This document shows, in pieces, positions 1-5,854 of a stretch of 6,189 nucleotides of DNA. The stretch is from an uncultured Lachnospiraceae bacterium (lineage in GTDB: Bacteria > Bacillota > Clostridia > Lachnospirales > Lachnospiraceae), in assembly GCA_910579425.1 (NCBI GenBank), contig CAJTVL010000150.1, positions 1 to 6,189 on the forward strand. The letters are read 5' to 3'. Position 1 is the first letter of the stretch. Each line of letters starts with the position of its first letter. Made by a program: the position numbers and the translations under genes. The notes below the pieces were generated by a model. The model was not told the DNA's origin. It worked only from the letters and a program-made list of their open reading frames with translations, and searched no databases.

Positions 1-184
1 ACACTTTCGGTTTTTCCGAATTGAACAAAGTCGCGTCCGGTATGGGGATTCAATGTTCCCTGCTTCCATCGGCTGACTGCTGTTCCGGATATTTTGGGGT
101 ATTATTTCTGAAGAATTTTCCCAGCTTAGGGCATACTTCCCCCTTACCCCCAGATTTTATGTCTTATATCCAGTTGTTTCAGGG
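1..184 (-). other. Non-coding tail after the IS91 transposase; candidate origin end
   Basis: No convincing gene lies here. On the transposase strand this is the 3' tail where IS91-family elements carry their rolling-circle origin. The candidate cut site is at position 27/26, followed by GTTC (complement of GAAC at 23-26). A small inverted repeat, TTCGG (6-10) and CCGAA (16-20) around five T's, lies just outside, and TTCAAT (49-54) can pair with ATTGAA (20-25). None is a strong hairpin, so the origin assignment rests mostly on position and the tetranucleotide. Confidence 0.35.
20..34 (+). repeat. Inverted repeat copy, left boundary of the IS91-like module
   Basis: ATTGAACAAAGTCGC here matches the reverse complement of 2474-2488 at 14 of 15 positions (the only difference is G/A at position 30). 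The two copies enclose the whole recombinase-transposase operon. It includes GAAC at 23-26, the tetranucleotide type known at IS91-family ends. Confidence 0.6.
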
Positions 185-1351
185 TCAGGCACTGCTCCTT
201 CTGGGCACCCGCCCAGCGCGCACTTTATAGGACATGGACCCGCCACAGCGCGGGCATACAGTGACATCCTTCTTGTACAGTATTCTGATTGCCTGCGCCT
301 TGTCGTCTTTCCTGAACCGTCTCAGGAACTCACGGCAGCCGGTCAGGTTCCTGCATATGGGGATCAGCTTCCGCTTGCTTTGGTTGCTCAAGATTCCATA
401 ATGCCGTATCCTGACAAAACCTTTCGGGGGGACATGCATCAGAAAGCGGCGGATGAACTCGACACCATCCAGGGTCAGCTCTTTCCACTGGCCGCCGCTT
501 TTATAATCCTTTACCTTTATGGTTACGGTATTCTTGTCCATGCGGAGAATGCGGCTGTTGCCGATCGCTATCCGGTGTGTGTAACGCCCAAGGTAATGCA
601 TCACGGTCTGCGCTCCGGCAAAAGACTCCCGGATGTCCGTGACCCAGTTCTTCCTGTAACAGGTATCCAGCAGCTCCTGACATTCGTAAGAGTTGCGGTA
701 TCTGGCCGCCTCTCCCTCATAGCCGAGGTCCCCCGCCTTATACAGCGCTTTCAGCCCGGACAGAAACTTGCCTTTAAAAAGCGAAGCCATTGCTTTTCCG
801 GGCAGGAAGAAGCCGCCTTTTTTCTGGTGCCAGTTCCGATCCCCATCAAGCCCGCCGCCTGTGCAGAGCATATGGATATGGGGATGGTAGGACAGGTTTG
901 ATCCCCATGTGTGCAGGATGCTGATGAATCCGGGGGTGGCGCCCATATGCGCCGGATCTCTCGAAAGCTCCGTGACGGTTTCTGCCGCTGCGCTGAAGAA
1001 CAGCGAATACAGTTCTTTCTGATTGCAGTAGATCAGGGCATTCAGCTCGCCTGGGCAGGTGAATACCAGATGATAATAGTCAATGTCCAGTACATGTTCG
1101 TTCTGCGCGTCGACCCAAAGCTCATTGGAGAGCGCCTGGCACATCGGGCAGGATCTGTCACGGCAGGAGTTGTTATGTATCTGGACGTGGCCGCACTGGC
1201 CGCATCTGGAAACGTTCACCCCGTATGCCCCTGTCTTGCAGTTCAGGATGTGGACTGCCGTCTTTGCCTGTCTGGCATTGGGTGTGTGCTTCTCCAGGTA
1301 TTGGGGATAAAAACGCCGCAGGACACCCTGGACAGTCGGCCTATCTGCCAT
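185..1351 (-). CDS. IS91-family transposase (HUH, two-tyrosine)
   Basis: This is a rolling-circle transposase that nicks one DNA strand at the element's origin end and becomes covalently linked to DNA through tyrosine. Numbered from the upstream in-frame ATG at 1390, the protein has an N-terminal zinc-binding cluster (C63, C66, C76, C81, C84), the metal-binding HUH motif in SYHPHIHMLCTGGG (H171/H173), and the Y-x3-Y pair in YLGRYTHRIAI (Y266, Y270) that defines the two-tyrosine class. A typical C-terminal region (FVRIRHYGIL, then CPRCGG) follows. Length is normal and no frameshift is seen. I prefer the ATG at 1351 (MADRPTVQ, 388 aa) because GGAGGG lies nine bases upstream; the start at 1390 would add 13 residues and has no clear ribosome site. 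The start overlaps the end of the upstream recombinase gene by 11 bp, suggesting coupled translation. Family assignment is near certain; activity is inferred from intact motifs. Confidence 0.93.
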   Translation of the reverse strand: MADRPTVQGVLRRFYPQYLEKHTPNARQAKTAVHILNCKTGAYGVNVSRCGQCGHVQIHNNSCRDRSCPMCQALSNELWVDAQNEHVLDIDYYHLVFTCPGELNALIYCNQKELYSLFFSAAAETVTELSRDPAHMGATPGFISILHTWGSNLSYHPHIHMLCTGGGLDGDRNWHQKKGGFFLPGKAMASLFKGKFLSGLKALYKAGDLGYEGEAARYRNSYECQELLDTCYRKNWVTDIRESFAGAQTVMHYLGRYTHRIAIGNSRILRMDKNTVTIKVKDYKSGGQWKELTLDGVEFIRRFLMHVPPKGFVRIRHYGILSNQSKRKLIPICRNLTGCREFLRRFRKDDKAQAIRILYKKDVTVCPRCGGSMSYKVRAGRVPRRSSA

Positions 1352-2213
1352 CGCCGTAGCCCTCCATCCCGTCCTTTTCAAACGTGTCAAACGGGCTCCT
1401 GATCCCCATGAGGGCCTTTGATGTCATCTGCAGGTACACATCGGTGGAATTCGGACTGCGGTGCCCTAAAAGCTGCTGGATGAACGTGTGGCTGATACCG
1501 TCCTCCAGGGCATGGCAGGCGAAACAGTGACGCATCGTATGTGGTGTCACCCCTTCCGGCAGCCCCAGCGCACGGGCATGGTCCTTGATGAACGTTTCAA
1601 CGGCTGCCGTTGTCAGGGGCTCATCCCTTACGGTGCTGGGGAACAGCCATCCCCTTGGCCGGTTGTAGCGGTACCAGTACTCCGTGAGGATCTCCAGGTT
1701 GCGGTCGCTGAGTATGGTATACCGGTCCTGCCTGTTCTTCGACAGCGGCACATGGATCATCCTCTGTGACCTGCGGATATCCTCATAGCGCAGACGGCAG
1801 ACCTCGCTCACCCTCAGCCCTGAAGAATACATGGTGGAGGTGATCGCCTTGTGTTTGTAGTTATCCATGGAATCGATCAGCAGGCCGACCTGCTCCCGCG
1901 TAAGGATCACGGGAAGCTGGCGGTCCCGCTTCATCTTTGGTATCTTTTTCGGATCCCATGCATAGCCCAGGGTGTATTCAAAAAAGAACCGGATCGCCGC
2001 TGTATAGACGTTGATGGTGGAAGCCTTTTTTGATTCATTGTCCTTCATGTGGAAAATGAACCTCCGTATGTCGGCGTAGGTGATGGACATGGCTTCTTTT
2101 CCAGTGAATTCCAGGAACCGTTTTGTAAAGCGGTAATAGTCATCACATGTGTTCTGGGTAAAGTTTTTGAGCCGCAGGTCTTCCTGCAGTCTGAGAAGAT
2201 ATTTTTCGTTCAT
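1341..2213 (-). CDS. Tyrosine recombinase/integrase paired with the IS91 transposase
   Basis: This is a XerC/D-like tyrosine recombinase that cuts and rejoins DNA through a 3'-phosphotyrosine. Numbered from the in-frame ATG at 2228, residues up to about 100 form a SAM-like core-binding domain (LRLKNFTQNTCDDYYRFTKR), and the rest is the catalytic domain. The full active-site set is visible: R139 (SSGLRVSEV), K164 (PLSKNR), H230 and R233 (HTMRH), H256 (LLGHRS) and the nucleophile Y265 (NSTDVYLQM). The start is set at the second ATG (2213, MNEKYLL, 290 aa), because GGAGGG seven to eight bases upstream overlaps the first ATG. The gene ends 11 bp into the transposase gene, so the two are co-translated. 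As I recall, some IS91-family elements carry such an upstream recombinase; its role there is not established. It is not part of the RIT trio: about 380 bp and a hairpin separate them. Confidence 0.9.
   Translation of the reverse strand: MNEKYLLRLQEDLRLKNFTQNTCDDYYRFTKRFLEFTGKEAMSITYADIRRFIFHMKDNESKKASTINVYTAAIRFFFEYTLGYAWDPKKIPKMKRDRQLPVILTREQVGLLIDSMDNYKHKAITSTMYSSGLRVSEVCRLRYEDIRRSQRMIHVPLSKNRQDRYTILSDRNLEILTEYWYRYNRPRGWLFPSTVRDEPLTTAAVETFIKDHARALGLPEGVTPHTMRHCFACHALEDGISHTFIQQLLGHRSPNSTDVYLQMTSKALMGIRSPFDTFEKDGMEGYGDGR
1360..1365 (-). promoter_or_regulatory. Ribosome binding site of the IS91 transposase
   Basis: GGAGGG on the minus strand lies nine bases (counted from GGAGG) before the ATG at 1351 and inside the end of the upstream recombinase gene. 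It decides the start in favour of 1351 over 1390. Confidence 0.6.
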
Positions 2214-2220
2214 GAAAACG

Positions 2221-2226
2221 CCCTCC
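2221..2226 (-). promoter_or_regulatory. Ribosome binding site deciding the recombinase start
   Basis: GGAGGG on the minus strand sits seven bases before the ATG at 2213. The upstream ATG at 2228 overlaps this motif and has no site of its own, so the shorter protein is more likely. Confidence 0.6.
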
Positions 2227-2334
2227 ATAATGTTATGATTTTAGTGGCTGATACGGTCCAACCGTCTATGGAGGTGCACGGGCAATATAAAACCGCTTGC
2301 CTGCTGAGCGGATACATGGTATGATTTTGTCCAT

Positions 2335-2421
2335 AGCAGTAGTGATGATTCCTATACGTATAAGGTTTGTTGGTTTATGGTGAATTAACAATACCTTATT
2401 CAGGGCTCATTTACTACTGCT
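2335..2421. repeat. Nested imperfect inverted repeat in the leader of the IS91-like operon
   Basis: The stretch 2229-2488 has no gene. In it, AGCAGTAGT (2335-2343) pairs with ACTACTGCT (2413-2421), and inside that ATAAGGT (2360-2366) pairs with ACCTTAT (2393-2399). The left arm also holds a near-palindrome, CCTATACGTATAAGG (2351-2365). A tract of six T's (2421-2426) follows the right arm on the plus strand, but the roughly 70-base interior is too long for a standard terminator. It could be a binding or recombination site for the neighbouring recombinase, or a leader RNA structure; the sequence alone does not decide. Confidence 0.4.
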
Positions 2422-2435
2422 TTTTTATGAAAAAG

Positions 2436-2481
2436 AAAAATCGCTATGCGCAACCTTGGCAGGCCATCGCGCAGCGATTTT
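2436..2481 (-). terminator. Hairpin with T-rich tail between RIT and the IS91-like operon
   Basis: AAAATCGCT (2437-2445) pairs with AGCGATTTT (2473-2481). After a two-base bulge, GCGC (2448-2451) pairs with GCGC (2469-2472), and TGGC/GCCA can extend the stem inside. On the minus strand the stem is followed by a T-rich run (TTTTTCTTTTTC), as in an intrinsic terminator. It lies just beyond the left RIT end and would stop ritABC transcripts before the next operon. It could instead be a subterminal hairpin of the IS91-like element. Confidence 0.5.
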
Positions 2482-2488
2482 GTTCAAT
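2474..2488 (-). repeat. Inverted repeat copy, right boundary of the IS91-like module
   Basis: On the minus strand this reads ATTGAACAAAATCGC, the partner of 20-34 with one mismatch. It ends at 2488, directly next to the first base of the RIT end at 2489. It overlaps the base of the hairpin at 2437-2481. Confidence 0.6.
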
Positions 2489-2575
2489 CCGCCCTATGCA
2501 AAGCAGAAGACTATGCAAAGAATGTACTGTTTTTCCTTATAAATAAAAGATTCTCTCAGATTTTACTTTGCATAG
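2489..2575. repeat. Left inverted end of the RIT element
   Basis: The tip is CCGCCCTATGCAAAG (2489-2503). CTATGCAAAG occurs at 2494-2503 and again at 2511-2520 (7 bp apart, same direction), and its inverse CTTTGCATAG at 2566-2575, 45 bp further in. The inner copy continues into TATTCTGCTTATAG, which pairs with the outer 2494-2510 region, so the left end can fold on itself for some 24-27 bases with small bulges. The spacing mirrors that of the right end. Confidence 0.88.
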
Positions 2576-2592
2576 TATTCTGCTTATAGACA

Positions 2593-3609
2593 TTACAACT
2601 CGGAAAGCCACTCCATCAAGTCGCCGTTTTCGCTCCAGTCCGGCAGATTGGAATCTACCAGATCCGGATAAGCATTCTCCAGGGCTTTTCGCTTCAGCTC
2701 CGTATCGGCTCTTGCATAGATCTCTGTAGTCTTGATATCGCTGTGGCCCAGAAAGTCACGGATATAGATCAGGTTTACGCCCGCCTGCAGCAGATGGACC
2801 GCCTTGGAATGGCGCAACATATGGCACTTTACTTTCTCCGGCACTTTGTCAGATATTTCGTGTGCCATAACGGCGTATTTGTTGATGACATAAGCAACCC
2901 CTTCCTTCGTCAGCCGGTTGTGCTGCTTGTTCGTAAAAAGCGGGTAACTGGCCTTATGTGCCAGATCCAGCCTGTTCTCGGAGATATACGTTTCCACGAG
3001 AGCAGCTGTGTTCTTCATGACAGGAACCCGCCGCGTTTTGTTACCCTTTCCGGTAAGGATTAGTACAGGATTGTTTCCTGGAACAAAATCCCTGACAGAA
3101 AGATCGATGATCTCCTGGACCCTTGCGCCGCTGTCATACATCAGGCTCATCAGGGCAAGGTCCCGCCGTCCATGGGCCGTATGTTTATCCGGCTGCTCCA
3201 GCAGAAGCCGGATCCCTTCCGGGGACAGGTGCTCCACCACTGCCTGCCGTTTCTTCTTTACCGGGATAGCCAGCACTTTCTGGTAATGGTACAGGGATTC
3301 CGGCGCTTCAGACTGTGCATACCGAAAAAAGGAATGGATCGCTGTCAGCCGCAGGTTCCTCGTGGAGACTGAACTTTTCCGTTCTGTTTCCAGCCAGTTT
3401 AAAAACCGCCCAACCAGATCAGAAGAAAGCTTCTTCATAGTGATCTTTTCCGCTGGTAGGGATTCCTCTTTTTCACAGAAAAGAAGGAGAAGCTTAAAGG
3501 TATCCCTATAGGATTTTATCGTGTTCCTGCTTACATTCTTCTGGATGGGAAGGTAATCAGACAGGAAGGCTGTAAGGTGCATGGAGAAATCAGTCGGCTT
3601 CACAGGCAT
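2593..3609 (-). CDS. ritC: RIT tyrosine recombinase, third gene (RitC)
   Basis: This is the third recombinase of the trio, expected to act with RitA and RitB at the element ends. It has a SAM-like core-binding domain (residues about 10-105, NTIKSYRDTFKLLLLF) and a catalytic domain with R163 (DSGARVQEI), K188 (LTGKGNKTRRVP), H263 and R266 (HMLRH), H289 (FLGHSD) and nucleophile Y298 (TTEIYAR). It is the most XerD-like of the four recombinases here. Length (338 aa) is normal. It overlaps the end of ritB by 20 bp if the ATG at 3609 is used. GGAGGG (3612-3617) is only two bases from that ATG, but nine bases (from GGAGG) from an in-frame GTG at 3603, which would give 336 aa and a 14-bp overlap; either is possible. 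It ends 17 bp from the innermost repeat of the left RIT end. Confidence 0.92.
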   Translation of the reverse strand: MPVKPTDFSMHLTAFLSDYLPIQKNVSRNTIKSYRDTFKLLLLFCEKEESLPAEKITMKKLSSDLVGRFLNWLETERKSSVSTRNLRLTAIHSFFRYAQSEAPESLYHYQKVLAIPVKKKRQAVVEHLSPEGIRLLLEQPDKHTAHGRRDLALMSLMYDSGARVQEIIDLSVRDFVPGNNPVLILTGKGNKTRRVPVMKNTAALVETYISENRLDLAHKASYPLFTNKQHNRLTKEGVAYVINKYAVMAHEISDKVPEKVKCHMLRHSKAVHLLQAGVNLIYIRDFLGHSDIKTTEIYARADTELKRKALENAYPDLVDSNLPDWSENGDLMEWLSEL

Positions 3610-4570
3610 TTCCCTCCATTTTCGGTATGATATCCTGATAGCACTTTTCCAGCTTTACTCGGATATCAGGAAAAACGTCTGCCGTCCATCTGAGGTAATA
3701 CGCCGTTTCATGGAAGGTCTGGTGTCCCAGGTAAGTGCGCATCATGGGGATCAGTACCATGAGGCCCCGGTCCTGCTGTGCCCACTGCTTCAGACGGTAA
3801 ATGCAGTAGGCGTGCCGGAAATCATGGACTCTGGGGCCGTCCCCGGTATGGGGAATGCCGGCCTTCCAGAGAAAGCGCCTGAAGTTTTTATAGATATTCC
3901 CCAGCGTCATCGGCTTTCCACCGAAGCCCGGGAAAAAATATCCTTCAGGCTCTGGAAAAGGATGAACCTCGCCGGCATACCTGCGCAGCCTCAGTGTCAT
4001 GGATTCCGGCATGGGGACCAGACGGCTGTTATGGTTCTTTGAGTCACGGACAGTCAGCATCCCCTGGTGCAGGTCAACGTCCCGTACCTTGAGCAGCCGG
4101 GCTTCCGAACACCGCAGCCCGCAGGAAAGAAGCAGCCTGAAGAACTCCGGCATCACCAGATGCCTGTAGGGGACTTCCGGGCACTGGCAGCATCTATCTG
4201 TTTCCGCAAAGAAACGCCTGAGCTCATCCGGGGTATAAATGTGCGGCACATACTGCCGGCCGGCGGGATAATAGTTCTTTGGCAGTATCCACGTGCTGGT
4301 TCCAATGCTGTCCAGGTACTTTGAAAACTGGCGCACCACCGAGGCCCGTGAACAATGGTTTGCGGCTGACTCATGCATTGACCTGGAACACCATCCTGTC
4401 ACAGCCCCTTTGGAAAGGGCTGTCGCACCCGGATATTTTTCCGCAAGGTAGCTGTCAAAACGCTTTAGTATGCCAGGCTCTGTGTTGTATTTGTATCCGA
4501 CAGACCGTTTGAGGGAGATGAAGTCTTCCATTTCTTTTCGGAAAGGGCCTGTAAAAGTGGGTTCAGCCAA
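3590..4570 (-). CDS. ritB: RIT tyrosine recombinase, second gene (RitB)
   Basis: This is the middle recombinase of the trio. The N-terminal core-binding domain includes FISLKRSVGYKYN (residues 18-30). The catalytic set is R153 (SCGLRCSEA), K178 (RDSKNHNSRLVP), H249 and R252 (HDFRH), H283 (YLGHQT) and Y292 (ETAYYLR). The distance from R252 to H283 is 31 residues, against 23 in the other three recombinases here, so this protein carries an eight-residue insertion before the last histidine (RLKQWAQQDRGLMVLIPMM region). The start is TTG at 4570, inside the ritA stop region (8-bp overlap, TTGGCTGA). A very strong ribosome site nine bases upstream supports it over the ATG at residue 14. Its last 14-20 bp overlap ritC. 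Overlaps at both ends indicate one coupled operon with ritA and ritC. Confidence 0.92.
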   Translation of the reverse strand: MAEPTFTGPFRKEMEDFISLKRSVGYKYNTEPGILKRFDSYLAEKYPGATALSKGAVTGWCSRSMHESAANHCSRASVVRQFSKYLDSIGTSTWILPKNYYPAGRQYVPHIYTPDELRRFFAETDRCCQCPEVPYRHLVMPEFFRLLLSCGLRCSEARLLKVRDVDLHQGMLTVRDSKNHNSRLVPMPESMTLRLRRYAGEVHPFPEPEGYFFPGFGGKPMTLGNIYKNFRRFLWKAGIPHTGDGPRVHDFRHAYCIYRLKQWAQQDRGLMVLIPMMRTYLGHQTFHETAYYLRWTADVFPDIRVKLEKCYQDIIPKMEGNACEAD

Positions 4571-5798
4571 GACGGATCACCTCCTCAAAGTCCAGGGGGC
4601 ATTCCGCCAGCCGTTCCATATCCACCTTAAGATACACGGCGGTGGAGTTCGTGTCCAGGTGTCCGATGATATCGGAGATGACCGGGAGAGGGGTGTCCTT
4701 CTCCAAAAGCACGCTTGCCATGGTATGGCGGAGGCTGTGCATCCCCCGGTGCTTGCCGCGCATGGGGATATGGGCTTTTACCATATATGTCCTGATCAGC
4801 TGGTCCAGATGGTCCCCTTCCGCAAAGGGAAGGAACGGGGCCATATGGCGGACAAAGATACGGCTGCTGTCAACCTTCGGCCTTCCGTATCTCAGGTAAT
4901 CAATCACTGCCCAGCCCACATCCGGGACAAGCGGCAGTTCCATGGGCTGTCCTGTTTTGGACTGGGTAAAGCAGATTTTTTTCTCCGTCCAGTTGAAGTT
5001 TTCAAAGCACAGGTTCTTGATATCTGTGCAGCGCAGCCCCAGACGGCACGCGATCAGGATGATGGCATAGTCACGTCTGCCTTTCGGGCTTCCCCGGTCG
5101 ATGGCCCCGACCAGCTGTTTCAGTTCTTCATGGGTCCAGACCGAAGGGATGGCAGTCTGCTTCCTGGCCTTCACCATGGGCATCTTTGCCGCAAGGTCAT
5201 CCGGCATGATACCTTCCTGGTACAGGAAACGGAAAAAGGCACGCAGGGAACAGATATGCTGCTCCACTGTTTTGTAGGAAAAACCTGCCAGTGTCCGGAT
5301 ATACGCATTGACCGTATCCAAAGTGACTGCTGTGAAATCATTCATCCCCTGTGCGGCCAGATAATCCATCAGATAGGAAGACTGCTTCACATAATGCTCC
5401 GTAGTTACCTGGGAATAGCCCTTTTTCTCACAGGAACTCTGAAAACGGCTGCGGATATCCACAAAAAACGGGGTTGTCAGTATTTCCTTATGCTTGAGAT
5501 AACGCCGCAGCACCGCATGATGGAGTTGGAAATCCCCTACCATGCGGATCACACGGATCTCCTGTGTTTCTGCCTGGGGCAGTGTCCTTGAGAAATCTTC
5601 CTGTGTGACCCCGAAGAACTCTTTGAGGAAATCCATGCCAAGCTGTTCCGTGTAATAGCATTCACCCCGGTCTTCCGCATAGGCCATCAACTGGTTCCAG
5701 CGCCGGCGGTAAAAGGTCATGCTCCCTTTTGTATAGCCAAGCCGGAGAAGTTCCTGTTCCAGTTCTGAAATTAGGTCTGGTAAGTATGTTTTGTCCAT
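4563..5798 (-). CDS. ritA: RIT tyrosine recombinase, first gene (RitA)
   Basis: This is the first and longest recombinase of the trio (411 aa). The first hundred or so residues form an extra N-terminal region (LGYTKGSMTFYRRRWNQLMA) ahead of a core-binding domain at about 112-200 (ending in YKTVEQHICSLRAFFRFLY). The catalytic domain has R256 (RLGLRCTDI), K281 (TQSKTGQP), H354 and R357 (HSLRH), H380 (IIGHLD) and nucleophile Y389 (NSTAVYLKV). The NSTxVYL string around the tyrosine is shared with the recombinase of the IS91-like module, hinting that the two are closer to each other than to RitB or RitC. The ATG at 5798 follows GGAGGTG at a normal distance. The gene is first in the operon and starts 56 bp from the innermost repeat of the right RIT end, so recombinase binding there could affect its transcription. 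I found no convincing -35/-10 pair. Confidence 0.93.
   Translation of the reverse strand: MDKTYLPDLISELEQELLRLGYTKGSMTFYRRRWNQLMAYAEDRGECYYTEQLGMDFLKEFFGVTQEDFSRTLPQAETQEIRVIRMVGDFQLHHAVLRRYLKHKEILTTPFFVDIRSRFQSSCEKKGYSQVTTEHYVKQSSYLMDYLAAQGMNDFTAVTLDTVNAYIRTLAGFSYKTVEQHICSLRAFFRFLYQEGIMPDDLAAKMPMVKARKQTAIPSVWTHEELKQLVGAIDRGSPKGRRDYAIILIACRLGLRCTDIKNLCFENFNWTEKKICFTQSKTGQPMELPLVPDVGWAVIDYLRYGRPKVDSSRIFVRHMAPFLPFAEGDHLDQLIRTYMVKAHIPMRGKHRGMHSLRHTMASVLLEKDTPLPVISDIIGHLDTNSTAVYLKVDMERLAECPLDFEEVIRLG
4574..4586 (-). promoter_or_regulatory. Extended Shine-Dalgarno site for ritB
   Basis: On the minus strand this reads GAGGAGGTGATCC, complementary over about 12 bases to the conserved 3' end of 16S rRNA (GGATCACCTCCT). 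Most sites pair over five or six bases. It precedes a TTG start by nine bases (counted from GGAGG) and lies inside the end of ritA, so the strong site may compensate for the weak start codon. Confidence 0.75.
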
Positions 5799-5804
5799 AA
5801 AGGC

Positions 5805-5810
5805 ACCTCC
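5805..5810 (-). promoter_or_regulatory. Ribosome binding site of ritA
   Basis: GGAGGT on the minus strand lies six bases before the ATG at 5798, supporting this start for the first gene of the RIT operon. Confidence 0.65.
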
Positions 5811-5854
5811 GATATGATATTTTCGAGAATAGCTCTCTTAAATATCTTCGGAGA

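Larger units (their letters stand above)
20..2488 (-). mobile_element. IS91-like element with an accessory tyrosine recombinase (candidate bounds)
   Basis: This module holds a tyrosine recombinase gene followed by an IS91-family transposase gene in one minus-strand operon. The proposed bounds are the two inverted copies of ATTGAACAAAGTCGC (20-34) and its one-mismatch partner (2474-2488). Read along the transposase strand, the downstream end reads ...GCGACTTT then GTTC, which fits the IS91-family rule that the origin end abuts GTTC or CTTG. IS91 elements lack true terminal inverted repeats, so the repeat could be flank plus end rather than the end itself. The exact ends could be 27 and about 2481. 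The gene content is certain; the boundaries are inferred. Confidence 0.5.

Noticed and set aside
21..230. 69-codon plus-strand frame at the left edge
   Set aside because: It has no ribosome site, no recognisable motif and low-complexity composition, and it runs into the antisense of the transposase end.
380..1402. Plus-strand open frames of 163-173 codons opposite the transposase
   Set aside because: They are antisense shadows of the IS91 transposase with no motif or ribosome site of their own.
2266..2334. 22-residue minus-strand frame in the leader of the recombinase
   Set aside because: It would start at 2334, but no ribosome site precedes it and nothing marks it as a leader peptide.
2494..2575. 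Repeated decamers as a possible CRISPR or iteron array
   Set aside because: Copies are only 10 bp, in mixed orientation, and mirrored at the other end of the element, which fits recombinase sites rather than CRISPR repeats or a replication origin.
4574..4585. Match to the 3' end of 16S rRNA on the plus strand (GGATCACCTCCT)
   Set aside because: No other rRNA sequence surrounds it. On the minus strand it is the ribosome binding site of ritB, which explains the match.
4470..5591. Long open frame of 373 codons on the plus strand
   Set aside because: It lies entirely antisense to ritA and ritB, both of which have full domain structure and ribosome sites. Its translation resembles no family and it lacks a ribosome site.
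2593..5798. Tn554-type tnpABC
   Set aside because: In Tn554 only the first two genes are tyrosine recombinases. Here the third gene also has the full tyrosine recombinase active site, which fits RIT.
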